Shown: positions 25,376 through 35,007, counted from the first letter of the stretch. The stretch: 64,000 bases of DNA from Gallibacterium trehalosifermentans (GCF_042433055.1 NZ_JBHLWB010000009.1:1-64000); one strand, 5' to 3'. The notes: a model not told the origin generated them from the sequence alone. A program made the numbers and translations.

Positions 25376-26734
25376 ATGTTATTAAATCAAGCTAGCACAA
25401 CCCCACAGATTCTTTCAGTGAGCCAACTGAATCACTGTGCAAAAACTTTGCTTGAACAAGAATTAGGTTCACTTTGGCTAACGGGAGAAATATCTAATTT
25501 TTCACAACCCGTATCGGGTCATTGGTATTTCACCTTAAAAGATAATAATGCCCAAGTGCGTGCGGCTATGTTTAAAATGCGGAACTTGCGAGTTACGTTT
25601 AAACCGCAAAATGGCATGCAGGTACTGGTTAAAGCAAGTGTTAGTTTGTATGAACCTCGGGGCGATTATCAATTAATTGTGGATACGATGCAGCCTGCTG
25701 GCGAGGGACTATTACAGCAAGAATTTGAACGTTTAAAATTAAAACTGGCGGCAGAGGGATTATTTGCCCAACAATGGAAACAACCGTTGCCGCAACATTG
25801 CCAACGTATTGGCGTGATTACTTCCTCCAGTGGGGCGGCATTACATGATATTTTACAGATTTTACGCCGCCGCAATCCTAGCTTAGAAGTTGTGATTTAT
25901 CCGACCTTAGTGCAAGGAAAAGAGGCTGCGCAAGATATTGTCCGTAATATTGAAATTGCTAATCTTCGCCAAGAATGCGATGTGTTGATTGTTGGGCGCG
26001 GTGGTGGTTCATTAGAGGATCTTTGGTGTTTTAATGAAGAAATCGTGGCACGCGCAATTTTCGCTTCTACGATTCCAATTATCAGTGCCGTCGGGCATGA
26101 AACAGATGTAACGATTGCCGATTTTGTTGCTGATTTACGTGCTTCTACGCCATCTGCGGCTGCGGAATTATTAAGTCGTGATCAAAAAGAGTTATGGCAA
26201 AAAATTGATTATCTGCAACAACGACTTGAAAAAGCATTTGCGTTATTTCTTAATACAGCACAACAACAATTAGAACGGTTACAACTACGCTTAAAAAATC
26301 AACACCCTAAAGCCCAATTAGCCTTACAAAAACAGCAGTATCAACATTTACATCAGCGTTTACAAAAAAGCATTTTGCTTTATTTACAACACCAACAGCA
26401 ACGACAACAACATTTAGCGCAACGCTTATCGCAGATTCCATTAGCGCATAAAGTAGAAGTACAGCAAAAAGCGTTACAACAATGGCAGTTTCGCTTGCAT
26501 AATGCAATGCAAACCCTTTTACGCCAACAACGTTATCAATTTGCTCAATTAAGCGGTTGTTTAGAAAGTGTGAGTCCGTTAAAAGTATTACAACGAGGTT
26601 ATACGGTAACTACCACCGAACAACAGCGATTGGTAACAAGTATCGAGCAGGTGGAGATTGGACAATTATTAACCACACAGACGACTGATGGACAGATTAT
26701 CAGCATCATTCGACAGGTTACAGCAAAATCTTAA
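25376..26734 (+). CDS. xseA: Exodeoxyribonuclease VII large subunit
   Basis: Large subunit of the single-strand nuclease ExoVII. The 452 residues show the N-terminal OB domain (ILSVSQLNHCAKTLLEQELGSLWLTGEISNF), the catalytic domain with RIGVITSSSGAALHDILQILRRRNP, VGRGGGSLEDLWCFNEE and AVGHETDVTIADFVADLRASTPSAAAE, then a long Gln-rich coiled coil (about residues 270-390) and a C-terminal RGYTVT strand. It starts six bases after roxA. The small subunit gene xseB is not in the window. Confidence 0.98.
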   Translation: MLLNQASTTPQILSVSQLNHCAKTLLEQELGSLWLTGEISNFSQPVSGHWYFTLKDNNAQVRAAMFKMRNLRVTFKPQNGMQVLVKASVSLYEPRGDYQLIVDTMQPAGEGLLQQEFERLKLKLAAEGLFAQQWKQPLPQHCQRIGVITSSSGAALHDILQILRRRNPSLEVVIYPTLVQGKEAAQDIVRNIEIANLRQECDVLIVGRGGGSLEDLWCFNEEIVARAIFASTIPIISAVGHETDVTIADFVADLRASTPSAAAELLSRDQKELWQKIDYLQQRLEKAFALFLNTAQQQLERLQLRLKNQHPKAQLALQKQQYQHLHQRLQKSILLYLQHQQQRQQHLAQRLSQIPLAHKVEVQQKALQQWQFRLHNAMQTLLRQQRYQFAQLSGCLESVSPLKVLQRGYTVTTTEQQRLVTSIEQVEIGQLLTTQTTDGQIISIIRQVTAKS

Positions 26735-26759
26735 ACTTCAATATCATTAAGGAGTGGCT

Positions 26760-27944
26760 ATGACAAAAACTTATTACCAAATTGCCTTATTTTTTAATGC
26801 AAACAAAGTTTATGATCGTGAAGTGATGAGTGGAATTGGTGAATATATCCAAACGTCAAGAGTCTCATGGAATGTCTTTTTAGAAGATGATTTTATTCAT
26901 CGAGAATTGATCTTAGATCCAGAAAATCTAGATGGCATTATTGCCGATTTTGATAATCCTGTTTTAGCGAAAAAATTACTTAATTGTAAAATTCCTGTGG
27001 TTGCAGTGGGCAGTTCCTATCAAGATGAACAGCATTATCCTGCTAATATTCCGTATGTTGCGACAGATAACCATGCGATTTTACAAGCAGCTTTTGAACA
27101 TCTACAACGTAAAGGGATTAATCACTTCGCATTTTATGGTTTACCTGATCCAGGTTTTCAACATTGGTCTAGTGAACGCCGTATGGCATTTGAACGGATT
27201 ATGCAACAAAACAATTACCAACCAAACATCTATTTAGGGCAAGAAACACATGCAGAAAATTGGCAGCAAGCACAACAAGCGTTGTCAGAATGGATTCTCT
27301 CTTTGCCAAAACATACTGGGATTATTGCAGTTACTGATGCGCGAGCAAGACATCTCTTACAAACCTGTGATTTAGTAGATATTCCTGTTCCTGATCAGCT
27401 TTGTATTATTGGTATTGATAATGAGGAGCTAATTCAAGCCTTTTCTCGCGTGCCATTATCCTCTGTGCGACAAGGGACGAAAAATATGGGCTATCAAGCG
27501 GCAAAATTATTGCACGCGTTAATTGAAAATCGCGCAATCAAACATCACCCTTATTTAATTACGCCTTTGGGTGTAGAAGCACGAACTTCTACTGATTATC
27601 GTTCGATTAAAGATCCTTTAGTCATTCAGGCGTTACATTATATTCGTTTAAATGCATGTTCTGGTATCAAAGTTGAACAAGTTCTAGATTATGTAAAAGC
27701 CTCTCGTTCAAATCTTGAAAATCGTTTTCGGACTGAAACAGGTAAAACGATTCACCAAGTATTGCATGACGAAAAAATGAATAAAGCCAAGCAATTATTG
27801 AGTGATACGCAAATCTCAATTCAAGAAATTGCTGAGGTTTGTGGTTACCCCTCTGTACAATATTTCTATTTTGTATTTAAGAAAGAGTTCCAACAAACGC
27901 CAAATGAGTATCGGGCTAAATATCAGCCTGAAATGTTAATTTAA
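26760..27944 (+). CDS. xylR: Xylose operon activator
   Basis: AraC-family activator with a LacI-like xylose-binding domain. The N-terminal part (about 1-280) has YQIALFFNANKVYDREVMSGIGEYIQ, SSERRMAFERIM and GIDNEELIQAFSRVPLSSVRQG. The C-terminal double helix-turn-helix has VEQVLDYVKASRSNLENRF and ISIQEIAEVCGYPSVQYFYFVFKKEF. The ATG at 26760 follows AAGGAG with five-base spacing; a GTG six bases earlier overlaps that site. It is 4.7 kb from xylB rather than inside the xyl cluster, directly behind xseA (25 bp). Confidence 0.97.
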   Translation: MTKTYYQIALFFNANKVYDREVMSGIGEYIQTSRVSWNVFLEDDFIHRELILDPENLDGIIADFDNPVLAKKLLNCKIPVVAVGSSYQDEQHYPANIPYVATDNHAILQAAFEHLQRKGINHFAFYGLPDPGFQHWSSERRMAFERIMQQNNYQPNIYLGQETHAENWQQAQQALSEWILSLPKHTGIIAVTDARARHLLQTCDLVDIPVPDQLCIIGIDNEELIQAFSRVPLSSVRQGTKNMGYQAAKLLHALIENRAIKHHPYLITPLGVEARTSTDYRSIKDPLVIQALHYIRLNACSGIKVEQVLDYVKASRSNLENRFRTETGKTIHQVLHDEKMNKAKQLLSDTQISIQEIAEVCGYPSVQYFYFVFKKEFQQTPNEYRAKYQPEMLI

Positions 27945-28127
27945 ATAGTTAAATATCTAGCCAATATCTCTACTTGCGATAGATCAAAAAAAAGTGATTT
28001 CCTTTTATCTGTAAATATCATTATTTATCAGGTAGTTAGTACCTTTTAATTTGTTTTATTTTGTAATTTTTACTACTAAAGAGGTAGGTTTGAGGTTGAG
28101 ATAAAAATACCACCAATGACTGGCTTA

Positions 28128-28136
28128 TGTTAGAAT
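28128..28136 (+). promoter_or_regulatory. ccm operon promoter (extended -10)
   Basis: TGTTAGAAT (TGn plus TAGAAT) lies about 40 bp before ccmA. No convincing -35 is present at the usual distance. The upstream AT-rich 27945-28120 contains no other site I can defend. Confidence 0.45.
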
Positions 28137-28177
28137 TTTGCCCCGTTAAATTAGTTTAGTCGATCAGCAGTAAATAT

Positions 28178-28825
28178 ATGAATTCAATCAATCAGTTACA
28201 GGTCAATGATCTCAGTTGCCAGCGCGGAGAGCGAATTTTATTTGCTGATGTTAATTTTCAATTTCAAAGTGGTGATTTTGTTCAAATCGAAGGACATAAT
28301 GGTGTAGGGAAAACCACGTTATTGCGGGCATTAAGTGGACTTTCTCGTCCAAGAAAAGGCGAAGTACTTTGGAATAATCAGGCAATTTTGCAGCAACAGG
28401 AAGAATTTAATGCCAATTTGTTGTTTTTAGGGCATCACGCAGGCATCAAACCTGAATTGACCGCATGGGAAAATCTCCATTTTTTTCAGCGTACCACCAA
28501 TAGCCGTAAACAATCAGAAGTATTATGGGAAACGCTACAAGTGGTAGGGTTATTAGGTTATGAAGATATTCCTGCGAGTCAATTATCTGCAGGGCAACAT
28601 AAACGTGTATCACTTGCAAGATTATGGTTATCAACGGCACCCTTATGGATTTTAGATGAACCTTTTAATGCGATAGATAAACGAGGCGTTCAGGTTTTAA
28701 CCCGTTTATTTGAATTTCACGCCCGCCAAGGTGGCATTGTGATTATTACCAGCCATCAAGATGTACCGAGTGATATAGTGCAAAAAGTACAACTAGAAAA
28801 ATATAAATTTGTAGAAACAGAATAG
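28178..28825 (+). CDS. ccmA: CcmA, haem-export ABC ATPase
   Basis: ATPase of the CcmABCD complex, which releases holo-CcmE so that haem can be delivered in the periplasm. Walker A GHNGVGKTT (residues 39-47), signature LSAGQHKRVSLARLWL and Walker B LWILDEPFNAID are intact in 215 residues. First gene of ccmABCDEFGHI. The downstream ccmB follows after six bases. Confidence 0.98.
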   Translation: MNSINQLQVNDLSCQRGERILFADVNFQFQSGDFVQIEGHNGVGKTTLLRALSGLSRPRKGEVLWNNQAILQQQEEFNANLLFLGHHAGIKPELTAWENLHFFQRTTNSRKQSEVLWETLQVVGLLGYEDIPASQLSAGQHKRVSLARLWLSTAPLWILDEPFNAIDKRGVQVLTRLFEFHARQGGIVIITSHQDVPSDIVQKVQLEKYKFVETE

Positions 28826-28830
28826 AACCA

Positions 28831-29493
28831 ATGATTTTTTACGACATCATCAAACGTGAATTACAAATTGCAATGCGGAAACCGAGTGAGATATTAAATC
28901 CACTATGGTTTTTTCTCATTGTTATTACGTTATTTCCGTTAGTCGTTGGTCCAGAACCACAATTATTAGCACGTATTGCACCTGGGATTGTCTGGGTGGC
29001 AGCCTTGTTGTCAGCATTATTATCATTTGAACGTTTGTTTAAAGATGATTATTTAGATGGTTCATTAGAACAGCTACTTTTATTACCGATTCCTCTTTCG
29101 ATGATAGCATTAGCGAAAATTTTTTCTCACTGGTTATTAACAGGATTTCCTTTAATTTTGTTATCACCCATTGCAGGTCTATTACTCTCATTAGACATTG
29201 ATGTCTGGTGGGCGTTAGTACAAACTCTATTTATTGGTACGCCGATTTTAAGTTGTATTGGTGCGGTTGGTGTGGCATTAACTGTTGGGCTACGCAAAGG
29301 CGGCGTATTACTGAGTTTATTGGTGGTACCACTCTTTATTCCTGTTTTAATTTTTACAGCAGCAGTATTGGATTCAGCTGCATTGCATCTTGGCTATAGC
29401 GGACAATTAGCTATTCTGGCAGCGATGTTAGTTTTAGCGTTAGTGAGTTGTCCATTTGCGGTAGCTGCAGCATTACGAGTTAGTTTGCATTAA
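28831..29493 (+). CDS. ccmB: CcmB, haem exporter membrane subunit
   Basis: Six-helix inner-membrane partner of CcmA (220 residues). Family motifs visible are FYDIIKRELQIAMRKPSEILNPLWFF at the N-terminus, FERLFKDDYLDGSLEQLLL, and the glycine-rich GLRKGGVLLSLLVVPL. Part of the CcmABCD complex. Confidence 0.98.
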   Translation: MIFYDIIKRELQIAMRKPSEILNPLWFFLIVITLFPLVVGPEPQLLARIAPGIVWVAALLSALLSFERLFKDDYLDGSLEQLLLLPIPLSMIALAKIFSHWLLTGFPLILLSPIAGLLLSLDIDVWWALVQTLFIGTPILSCIGAVGVALTVGLRKGGVLLSLLVVPLFIPVLIFTAAVLDSAALHLGYSGQLAILAAMLVLALVSCPFAVAAALRVSLH

Positions 29494-29514
29494 TCAATTT
29501 AAAGGTAAAAGATT

Positions 29515-30255
29515 ATGTGGAAATGGTTACATTCTTACGCAAAACCTGAGACACAATATCGTATTTGTGGAAAATTATTGCCGATGTTAGGGGGAGCAAG
29601 TTTATTGTTATTAGTGATTGCGATAGTGTGGGGATTGGGTTTCGCTCCCGCCGATTATCAACAAGGTAATAGCTTTCGGATTATGTATATTCACGTTCCC
29701 AGCGCAATTTGGTCAATGGGCATTTATGGTTCAATGGCAGTTGCTGCGTTTGTAGCACTGGTTTGGCAAATTAAGCAAGCCAGTTTAGCAATGGTAGCGA
29801 TGGCACCAATCGGGGCATTATTTACTTTTTTAGCATTGGTAACAGGTGCGGTTTGGGGAAAACCAACATGGGGAACATGGTGGGTTTGGGACGCGCGTTT
29901 AACGTCAGAATTAATCCTATTATTCCTCTATTTTGGCGTGATTGCCTTATATAGTGCGTTTCAGGATAAAGTCATTGGCGCAAAAGCAGCGAGTATTTTA
30001 GCGATTGTTGGGGTGATTAATTTACCGATTATCCACTTTTCAGTGCAATGGTGGAATACGTTGCATCAAGGTGCAAGTATCACAAAATTTGAGAAGCCAT
30101 CGATTGCAACAGAAATGTTAATTCCACTGTTATTAGCCATTTTGGGTTTTATGTTATTAAGTCTGTATTTAACTGTCGTACGCTATCGTAATGAATTACT
30201 TAATGCAGATAAAAAACGTCCTTGGGTACAAGCGTTAGTGCAAAAAATTAACTAA
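29515..30255 (+). CDS. ccmC: CcmC, haem-handling protein
   Basis: Six-helix membrane protein that presents haem to CcmE. The WWD motif is in WGKPTWGTWWVWDARLTSELIL (about residues 120-140), and conserved His residues occur in MYIHVPSAIW and in the PIIHFSVQWWNTLHQG loop. 246 residues, normal size. Confidence 0.98.
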   Translation: MWKWLHSYAKPETQYRICGKLLPMLGGASLLLLVIAIVWGLGFAPADYQQGNSFRIMYIHVPSAIWSMGIYGSMAVAAFVALVWQIKQASLAMVAMAPIGALFTFLALVTGAVWGKPTWGTWWVWDARLTSELILLFLYFGVIALYSAFQDKVIGAKAASILAIVGVINLPIIHFSVQWWNTLHQGASITKFEKPSIATEMLIPLLLAILGFMLLSLYLTVVRYRNELLNADKKRPWVQALVQKIN

Positions 30256-30268
30256 AAGGAACTGTAAA

Positions 30269-30481
30269 ATGACACCATTTTTTGATAGTTGGAGTGCTTT
30301 TTGGCAAATGGGGAATCATGGATTTTATGTATGGCTTTCTTATGGTATCTCATTGATTGCGATTCTGTTATTAGTGGTTACCAGTCATCGAGGACAACGT
30401 AAAGTGTTACGTGAAGTGCAAAAAGAGATCCAACGCCAACAACGAATGAAACAACAAATAACAACGGAGAACCGTTTATGA
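30269..30481 (+). CDS. ccmD: CcmD, small membrane subunit
   Basis: A 70-residue protein with one membrane helix (about 20-38) and a basic, coiled C-terminal tail, beginning TPFFDSWSAFWQMGNHGFYVWLSYG as the family does. It stabilises CcmC-CcmE and CcmAB. It overlaps ccmE by four bases. The small size makes it easy to miss; position and motif are decisive. Confidence 0.95.
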   Translation: MTPFFDSWSAFWQMGNHGFYVWLSYGISLIAILLLVVTSHRGQRKVLREVQKEIQRQQRMKQQITTENRL

Positions 30482-31011
30482 ACCCACGCCGTAAATCAAG
30501 ATTGTATTTAGTATTATTTGTCGTGGCAGGAATCAGTATTGCTGCTGGTTTAATGCTGTATGCGTTACGGCAAAATATTGATTTGTTTTATACACCAAGT
30601 GAAATGATTTATGGTAAGGATAATAATATCGCTTCAAAACCTGAGCCAGGTCAACGGATCCGTGTTGGTGGAATGGTCGTAGAGGGATCAGTGCAACGCG
30701 ATCCAAATAGTTTAAAAGTAAAATTTAAACTGAATGATATTGGACCATCAATAGATGTGGAATATGATGGGATTTTGCCAGACCTGTTTCGTGAGGGGCA
30801 GGGTATTGTGGCACAAGGTACCTTGAAAGATGCGACGACATTAGTGGCAAGTGAAGTATTAGCGAAACATGATGAAAATTACGTTCCACCTGAATTAGGT
30901 GAACAGATGAAAAAAGTCCATAATCCGATGGGCGTATCTGCAAATGATCTCACCAGTGAATCAGAACGCGACAAAATGCAGTTTGAACAGCAAGCTGAGG
31001 AGAAAAAATGA
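30478..31011 (+). CDS. ccmE: CcmE, haem chaperone
   Basis: Membrane-anchored periplasmic OB-fold protein that carries haem covalently. N-terminal anchor about residues 9-29; the haem-binding His131 and Tyr135 lie in LAKHDENYVPPE. It is 177 residues. The four-base overlaps with ccmD and ccmF point to translational coupling. Confidence 0.98.
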   Translation: MNPRRKSRLYLVLFVVAGISIAAGLMLYALRQNIDLFYTPSEMIYGKDNNIASKPEPGQRIRVGGMVVEGSVQRDPNSLKVKFKLNDIGPSIDVEYDGILPDLFREGQGIVAQGTLKDATTLVASEVLAKHDENYVPPELGEQMKKVHNPMGVSANDLTSESERDKMQFEQQAEEKK

Positions 31012-32966
31012 TTGCTGAATTAGGGAATTATGCCTTAGCGCTTGCCTTAGCGATTGCTATCTTATTAACAGTCGTCCCTTTATGGGGATTACGGCAAAAT
31101 AGTCCATTATTAATTGCATTGGCGCGTCCAATGGCATTTGGATTATTTATTTCGCTTTCATTTTCTTTTTTCGCATTAATGTACCTGTTTGCAATTAATG
31201 ATTTTAGCGTGCAGTACATTGTGAATAACTCCAATAGCCAACTCCCTATCTACTATCGTTTATCTGCGGTTTGGGGATCGCATGAAGGATCGCTGTTATT
31301 ATGGATTTGGCTATTAAGCTGTTGGTGTTTAGCGGTAGCCATTTTTAGCCGTCAATTACCACAAGAATCGGTGGCAAGGGTCTTAGCGATAATGGGAATG
31401 ATCAGTATTGGCTTCTTGGTATTTGTGGTTTTTGCGTCTAACCCATTTACGCGAACTTTCCCTGATTTTCCAGTTGATGGCAGAGAGTTAAATCCAATGT
31501 TGCAAGATATTGGCTTAATTTTTCACCCACCATTGTTATATATGGGATATGTTGGCTTTTCTGTCGCATTTGCCTTTTCGATTGCCTCATTAATGAGTGG
31601 CAACTTAGATACTGCTTGGGCGAGATGGTCTAGACCTTGGACATTAGCCGCATGGTGCTTTTTAACACTAGGCATTGTGCTAGGCTCATGGTGGGCGTAT
31701 TACGAACTCGGCTGGGGAGGCTGGTGGTTCTGGGATCCTGTGGAAAATGCGTCATTTATGCCTTGGTTAGCTGGAACAGCATTATTACATTCACTCGCAG
31801 TAACGGAAAAGCGTGGTAGTTTTAAAGCTTGGACGGTATTGCTTGCTATCTTAGTTTTTTCCCTTTGTTTATTAGGTACATTCTTAGTTCGTTCAGGTAT
31901 TTTAGTCTCAGTGCATGCTTTTGCTTCTGATCCAACACGCGGATTATTTATTTTAGCCTATTTAGTGGTTGTGATTGGTGGATCACTGGGTCTTTATGCT
32001 TACAAAGGAAGTGAAATTCGTTCTCGTGATAACTTCCAACGTTATTCAAGAGAATCGATGCTATTGCTTAACAATATCTTATTAATGACAGCTTTAGCGG
32101 TCGTATTGTTAGGGACATTATTACCGTTAGCACATAAACAACTAGGGCTTGGTTCAATTTCCATTGGCGCGCCATTTTTCGATCAAATGTTTTTAATTAT
32201 TATGGTGCCATTTGCGTTGTTATTGGGTATTGGTCCATTAGTAAAATGGCGTCGTGATCAATTCTCTGCGATTCGTAAACCAGTGGTCATCAGTGTTATT
32301 GCCATGGCATTATTTGGTTTCGTGTTACCTTTGGTTATTGCTGATAAAATCACGGTAAGCGCAGTATTGGGCAGTATGATGACATTGATCATCGCCTTAC
32401 TAAGTTTATATGAGTTACAACAGCGCGCCACTTATCGTACTGGATTTTGGCAAGGTATAACAAAATTATCGCGTTCGCATTGGGGAATGTTCTTAGCACA
32501 TATTGGTGTAGCGGTAACGGTATTTGGTATTGCGTTTAGTCAAAATTTTAGCGTTGAGAAAGATGTGCGCATGAATATTGGCGATAGTATTAATGTCGCA
32601 GGCTATGATTTCAAATTTAGTCAGGTAAAAGACAATCATGGACCTAACTACCTTGGCGCAACAGCAGCAATTATTGTGAGCAAAGGACAACAACCAATTA
32701 CGACACTCAATGCAGAAAAGCGTTTCTATCAAGTGAGCCGTATGAGTATGAGTGAAGCTGCGATAGATGGCGGAATAACACGTGATCTTTATGCTGCATT
32801 AGGTGAGCGATTGGAGAATGGGGCATGGGCGGTACGCCTCTATTATAAACCGTTTATTCGCTGGATTTGGTTTGGTGGTTTATTAATGGCATTAGGCAGC
32901 TTGTTATGTATTTTTGATCGCCGTTATCGATTTAGTAAGTTAATTAAAAGGGATTCAAATGAATAA
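31008..32966 (+). CDS. ccmF: CcmF, cytochrome c haem lyase
   Basis: Main haem lyase subunit (652 residues) with numerous membrane helices. The WWD signature GWGGWWFWDPVENASFMPWL is near residues 236-255, with flanking conserved LNPMLQDIGLIFHPPLLYMGYVG and the late loop RMSMSEAAID. It attaches haem to CXXCH apocytochromes, including probably NrfB and four sites of NrfA. Paralogue of nrfE at 6042. It overlaps ccmG by eight bases. Confidence 0.98.
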   Translation: MIAELGNYALALALAIAILLTVVPLWGLRQNSPLLIALARPMAFGLFISLSFSFFALMYLFAINDFSVQYIVNNSNSQLPIYYRLSAVWGSHEGSLLLWIWLLSCWCLAVAIFSRQLPQESVARVLAIMGMISIGFLVFVVFASNPFTRTFPDFPVDGRELNPMLQDIGLIFHPPLLYMGYVGFSVAFAFSIASLMSGNLDTAWARWSRPWTLAAWCFLTLGIVLGSWWAYYELGWGGWWFWDPVENASFMPWLAGTALLHSLAVTEKRGSFKAWTVLLAILVFSLCLLGTFLVRSGILVSVHAFASDPTRGLFILAYLVVVIGGSLGLYAYKGSEIRSRDNFQRYSRESMLLLNNILLMTALAVVLLGTLLPLAHKQLGLGSISIGAPFFDQMFLIIMVPFALLLGIGPLVKWRRDQFSAIRKPVVISVIAMALFGFVLPLVIADKITVSAVLGSMMTLIIALLSLYELQQRATYRTGFWQGITKLSRSHWGMFLAHIGVAVTVFGIAFSQNFSVEKDVRMNIGDSINVAGYDFKFSQVKDNHGPNYLGATAAIIVSKGQQPITTLNAEKRFYQVSRMSMSEAAIDGGITRDLYAALGERLENGAWAVRLYYKPFIRWIWFGGLLMALGSLLCIFDRRYRFSKLIKRDSNE

Positions 32967-33525
32967 GAAATTGTATCTACCTTTAATTCTCTTTGCCTTG
33001 TTTGTGGTGATGGCGACCGTCGCCTTAATTCGTAATGCCCAAGGCGATGATCCAAAAGCACTTGAGTCGGCATTAGTTGGGAAAGCTGTTCCAATGACGA
33101 CTGTAGTAGTTGATCTATTTGATAAAACAAAACAGTATGATCAACAGTTATTTAAGCAAGGCAAGCCAGTATTACTAAATGTCTGGGCAACATGGTGTCC
33201 AACTTGCTATGCAGAACACCAATATTTAAATCAATTAGCCAAGCAAGGCATCACGATTATAGGCGTGAATTATAAAGACAACACTGAGAAAGCAAAAAAA
33301 TGGCTTAATGATCTCGGTGATCCCTATCAAGCTGTGATCGAAGATCAAAAAGGCAGTTTTGGTTTAGATCTTGGCGTTTATGGCGCACCAGAAACCTTTG
33401 TCGTGGATTGCCAAGGCATTATCCGTTATCGCTATGCAGGTGATGTGAATCCAAATGTTTGGCAACAAACGTTACAACCGCTTTATCAAAAATATGCTGC
33501 GGAGGGTGTATGTGCAGCCAAATAA
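32959..33525 (+). CDS. ccmG: CcmG, periplasmic thioredoxin-like reductase
   Basis: Tethered thioredoxin-fold protein that passes electrons to CcmH and apocytochrome. Anchor helix about residues 5-24, active site WCPTC (Cys80, Cys83), GVNYKDN and the cis-Pro loop GAPETFVVD. 188 residues. It overlaps ccmF and ccmH. Confidence 0.97.
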   Translation: MNKKLYLPLILFALFVVMATVALIRNAQGDDPKALESALVGKAVPMTTVVVDLFDKTKQYDQQLFKQGKPVLLNVWATWCPTCYAEHQYLNQLAKQGITIIGVNYKDNTEKAKKWLNDLGDPYQAVIEDQKGSFGLDLGVYGAPETFVVDCQGIIRYRYAGDVNPNVWQQTLQPLYQKYAAEGVCAAK

Positions 33526-33989
33526 AACGGATCTTGCTATTATTTGCGGTTATTTTTTTAGCTAATTCGGCAATAGCGGCAATCGAAGCCTTGCATTTTC
33601 GTTCGCCAGCAGAAGAGCAAACTTACCATGAACTCACACAAGAGTTACGTTGTCCGCAATGTCAGAATAATAATATTGCCGATTCTAATGCGTTGGTGGC
33701 AACAGATATGCGGGCGAAAGTATTGGAGCTGCTGCAACAAAATAAGAGTAAACAAGAAATTATTGATTATATGGTGGCACGTTATGGCAATTTTGTAACT
33801 TACGATCCACCTGTAACGGCTGGTACGATTATCCTGTGGATTGCGCCATTGCTTCTTGTTTTCTTGGGGATAGGGATTTTAGTACGTAGACGTAAAAATT
33901 TACCAATGGAACAACATATAGAAAGTTCGCTTGATGCGGAACAACAAGCACGTTTGCAGCAACTATTAGAGAAGGAAAAAGAACAATGA
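33510..33989 (+). CDS. ccmH: CcmH, haem lyase redox subunit
   Basis: Membrane-anchored periplasmic protein with a signal segment (about 1-22), the LRCPQCQNNNIADSNA redox motif and a membrane helix followed by a basic stretch. The ATG at 33510 follows GGAGG inside the end of ccmG; a longer frame from 33459 is ccmG out of frame. 159 residues. CcmI is a separate gene, unlike in E. coli where they are fused. Paralogue of nrfF at 5048. Confidence 0.95.
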   Translation: MCSQIKRILLLFAVIFLANSAIAAIEALHFRSPAEEQTYHELTQELRCPQCQNNNIADSNALVATDMRAKVLELLQQNKSKQEIIDYMVARYGNFVTYDPPVTAGTIILWIAPLLLVFLGIGILVRRRKNLPMEQHIESSLDAEQQARLQQLLEKEKEQ

Positions 33990-34873
33990 TTTTTTGGTTA
34001 AGTGCATTAGGCTTGACATTAGTTGTCGCATTAATTTGCTTTTTTCCATTATTACGTCAAGCAAAAGTACAAAAAAGCATTCAGCGTGAAGCGTTTAACA
34101 AAGCGTTCTATTTTGATCGTGTTAAAGAGATTGAACAGGCTGCCGAACAAGGGTTGTTGGATAATGAGCAACAAATAAAAGTTGAGTTACAACAAACGTT
34201 ATTAGCGGATATTCCAACCGAAGTACAAACTCAGACGGTATCACAGCAACGCTATGGTAAAGTCTGGTTTGTTACGGGTTTTTTATTACTGTTTATTTTG
34301 TCAGGAGCAAGTTATTTTGCTGTCGGATCTTGGCGAATGGAATCAATGCTAGAACAGACATACCAAAAATTGCCACAATTTTTTGCGCGCTTGCAAGATG
34401 AGAAACAGAACCCGCTTTCTGATACAGAAATTGAACAGTTTATTGTCGCATTAAGACAAGATTTACAGAAGAACCCAAATAATGCAGAAAATTGGTGGCT
34501 ATTGGGACAAATGGGAATGGCGATGGATAAAGCGCAATTAGCCATGGACAGTTATGCTAAAGCTTATCAATTAGTACCAAATGAGGTTGCCTATAAATTA
34601 GCCTATGCCAGAATTTTGATGTTTTCGCAGGATCAAAATGATAATAGTCGAGGAAGAAGCTTATTATCAGAGGTTATTCGCCAAGATCATACCAACGCAG
34701 ATGCGTTAGGATTATTAGCATTTGATAGTTTTCAGCGTGGTGATTTTAAAATGGCGATTGTGAGTTGGAATATGATGTTACAACTTTTACCAAAAGATGA
34801 TCCAAAACGTGAATTGCTTGAACGTAGTATTGATAATGCACGCCAAGAATTACAACGCCAAGAGCAAAATTAA
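33986..34873 (+). CDS. ccmI: CcmI, apocytochrome chaperone
   Basis: Two N-terminal membrane helices (about 3-20 and 95-115) flank a cytoplasmic coiled segment with the FNKAFYFDRVKEIEQAAEQG motif. Periplasmic TPR repeats follow (NAENWWLLGQMGMAMDKAQLAMDSYAKA). 295 residues. Last gene of the ccm operon, overlapping ccmH by four bases. Paralogue of nrfG at 4249. Confidence 0.93.
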   Translation: MIFWLSALGLTLVVALICFFPLLRQAKVQKSIQREAFNKAFYFDRVKEIEQAAEQGLLDNEQQIKVELQQTLLADIPTEVQTQTVSQQRYGKVWFVTGFLLLFILSGASYFAVGSWRMESMLEQTYQKLPQFFARLQDEKQNPLSDTEIEQFIVALRQDLQKNPNNAENWWLLGQMGMAMDKAQLAMDSYAKAYQLVPNEVAYKLAYARILMFSQDQNDNSRGRSLLSEVIRQDHTNADALGLLAFDSFQRGDFKMAIVSWNMMLQLLPKDDPKRELLERSIDNARQELQRQEQN

Positions 34874-34975
34874 TCACAAGTGGAATAAATTTAGCTAGAG
34901 CTAAATGTTACAAATGCTGGCGGTTATGTTTGATCGCTATTTAGCGAAAAATAACAATAGCAATTAAATGACTTT

Positions 34976-35007
34976 CCCCTCTTCAACTAAGAGGGGCTAC
35001 TTTTTTA
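34976..35007 (+). terminator. Terminator between ccmI and mobB
   Basis: CCCCTCTT (34976-34983), loop CAACT, AAGAGGGG (34989-34996), followed by CTACTTTTTT. It probably closes the ccm operon; the ribosome site of mobB lies just downstream. Confidence 0.75.

Noticed and set aside
26280..26480. CAA-rich tract suggesting a simple repeat
   Set aside because: It is codon usage of the Gln-rich coiled coil of XseA, in frame and without exact repeat units.
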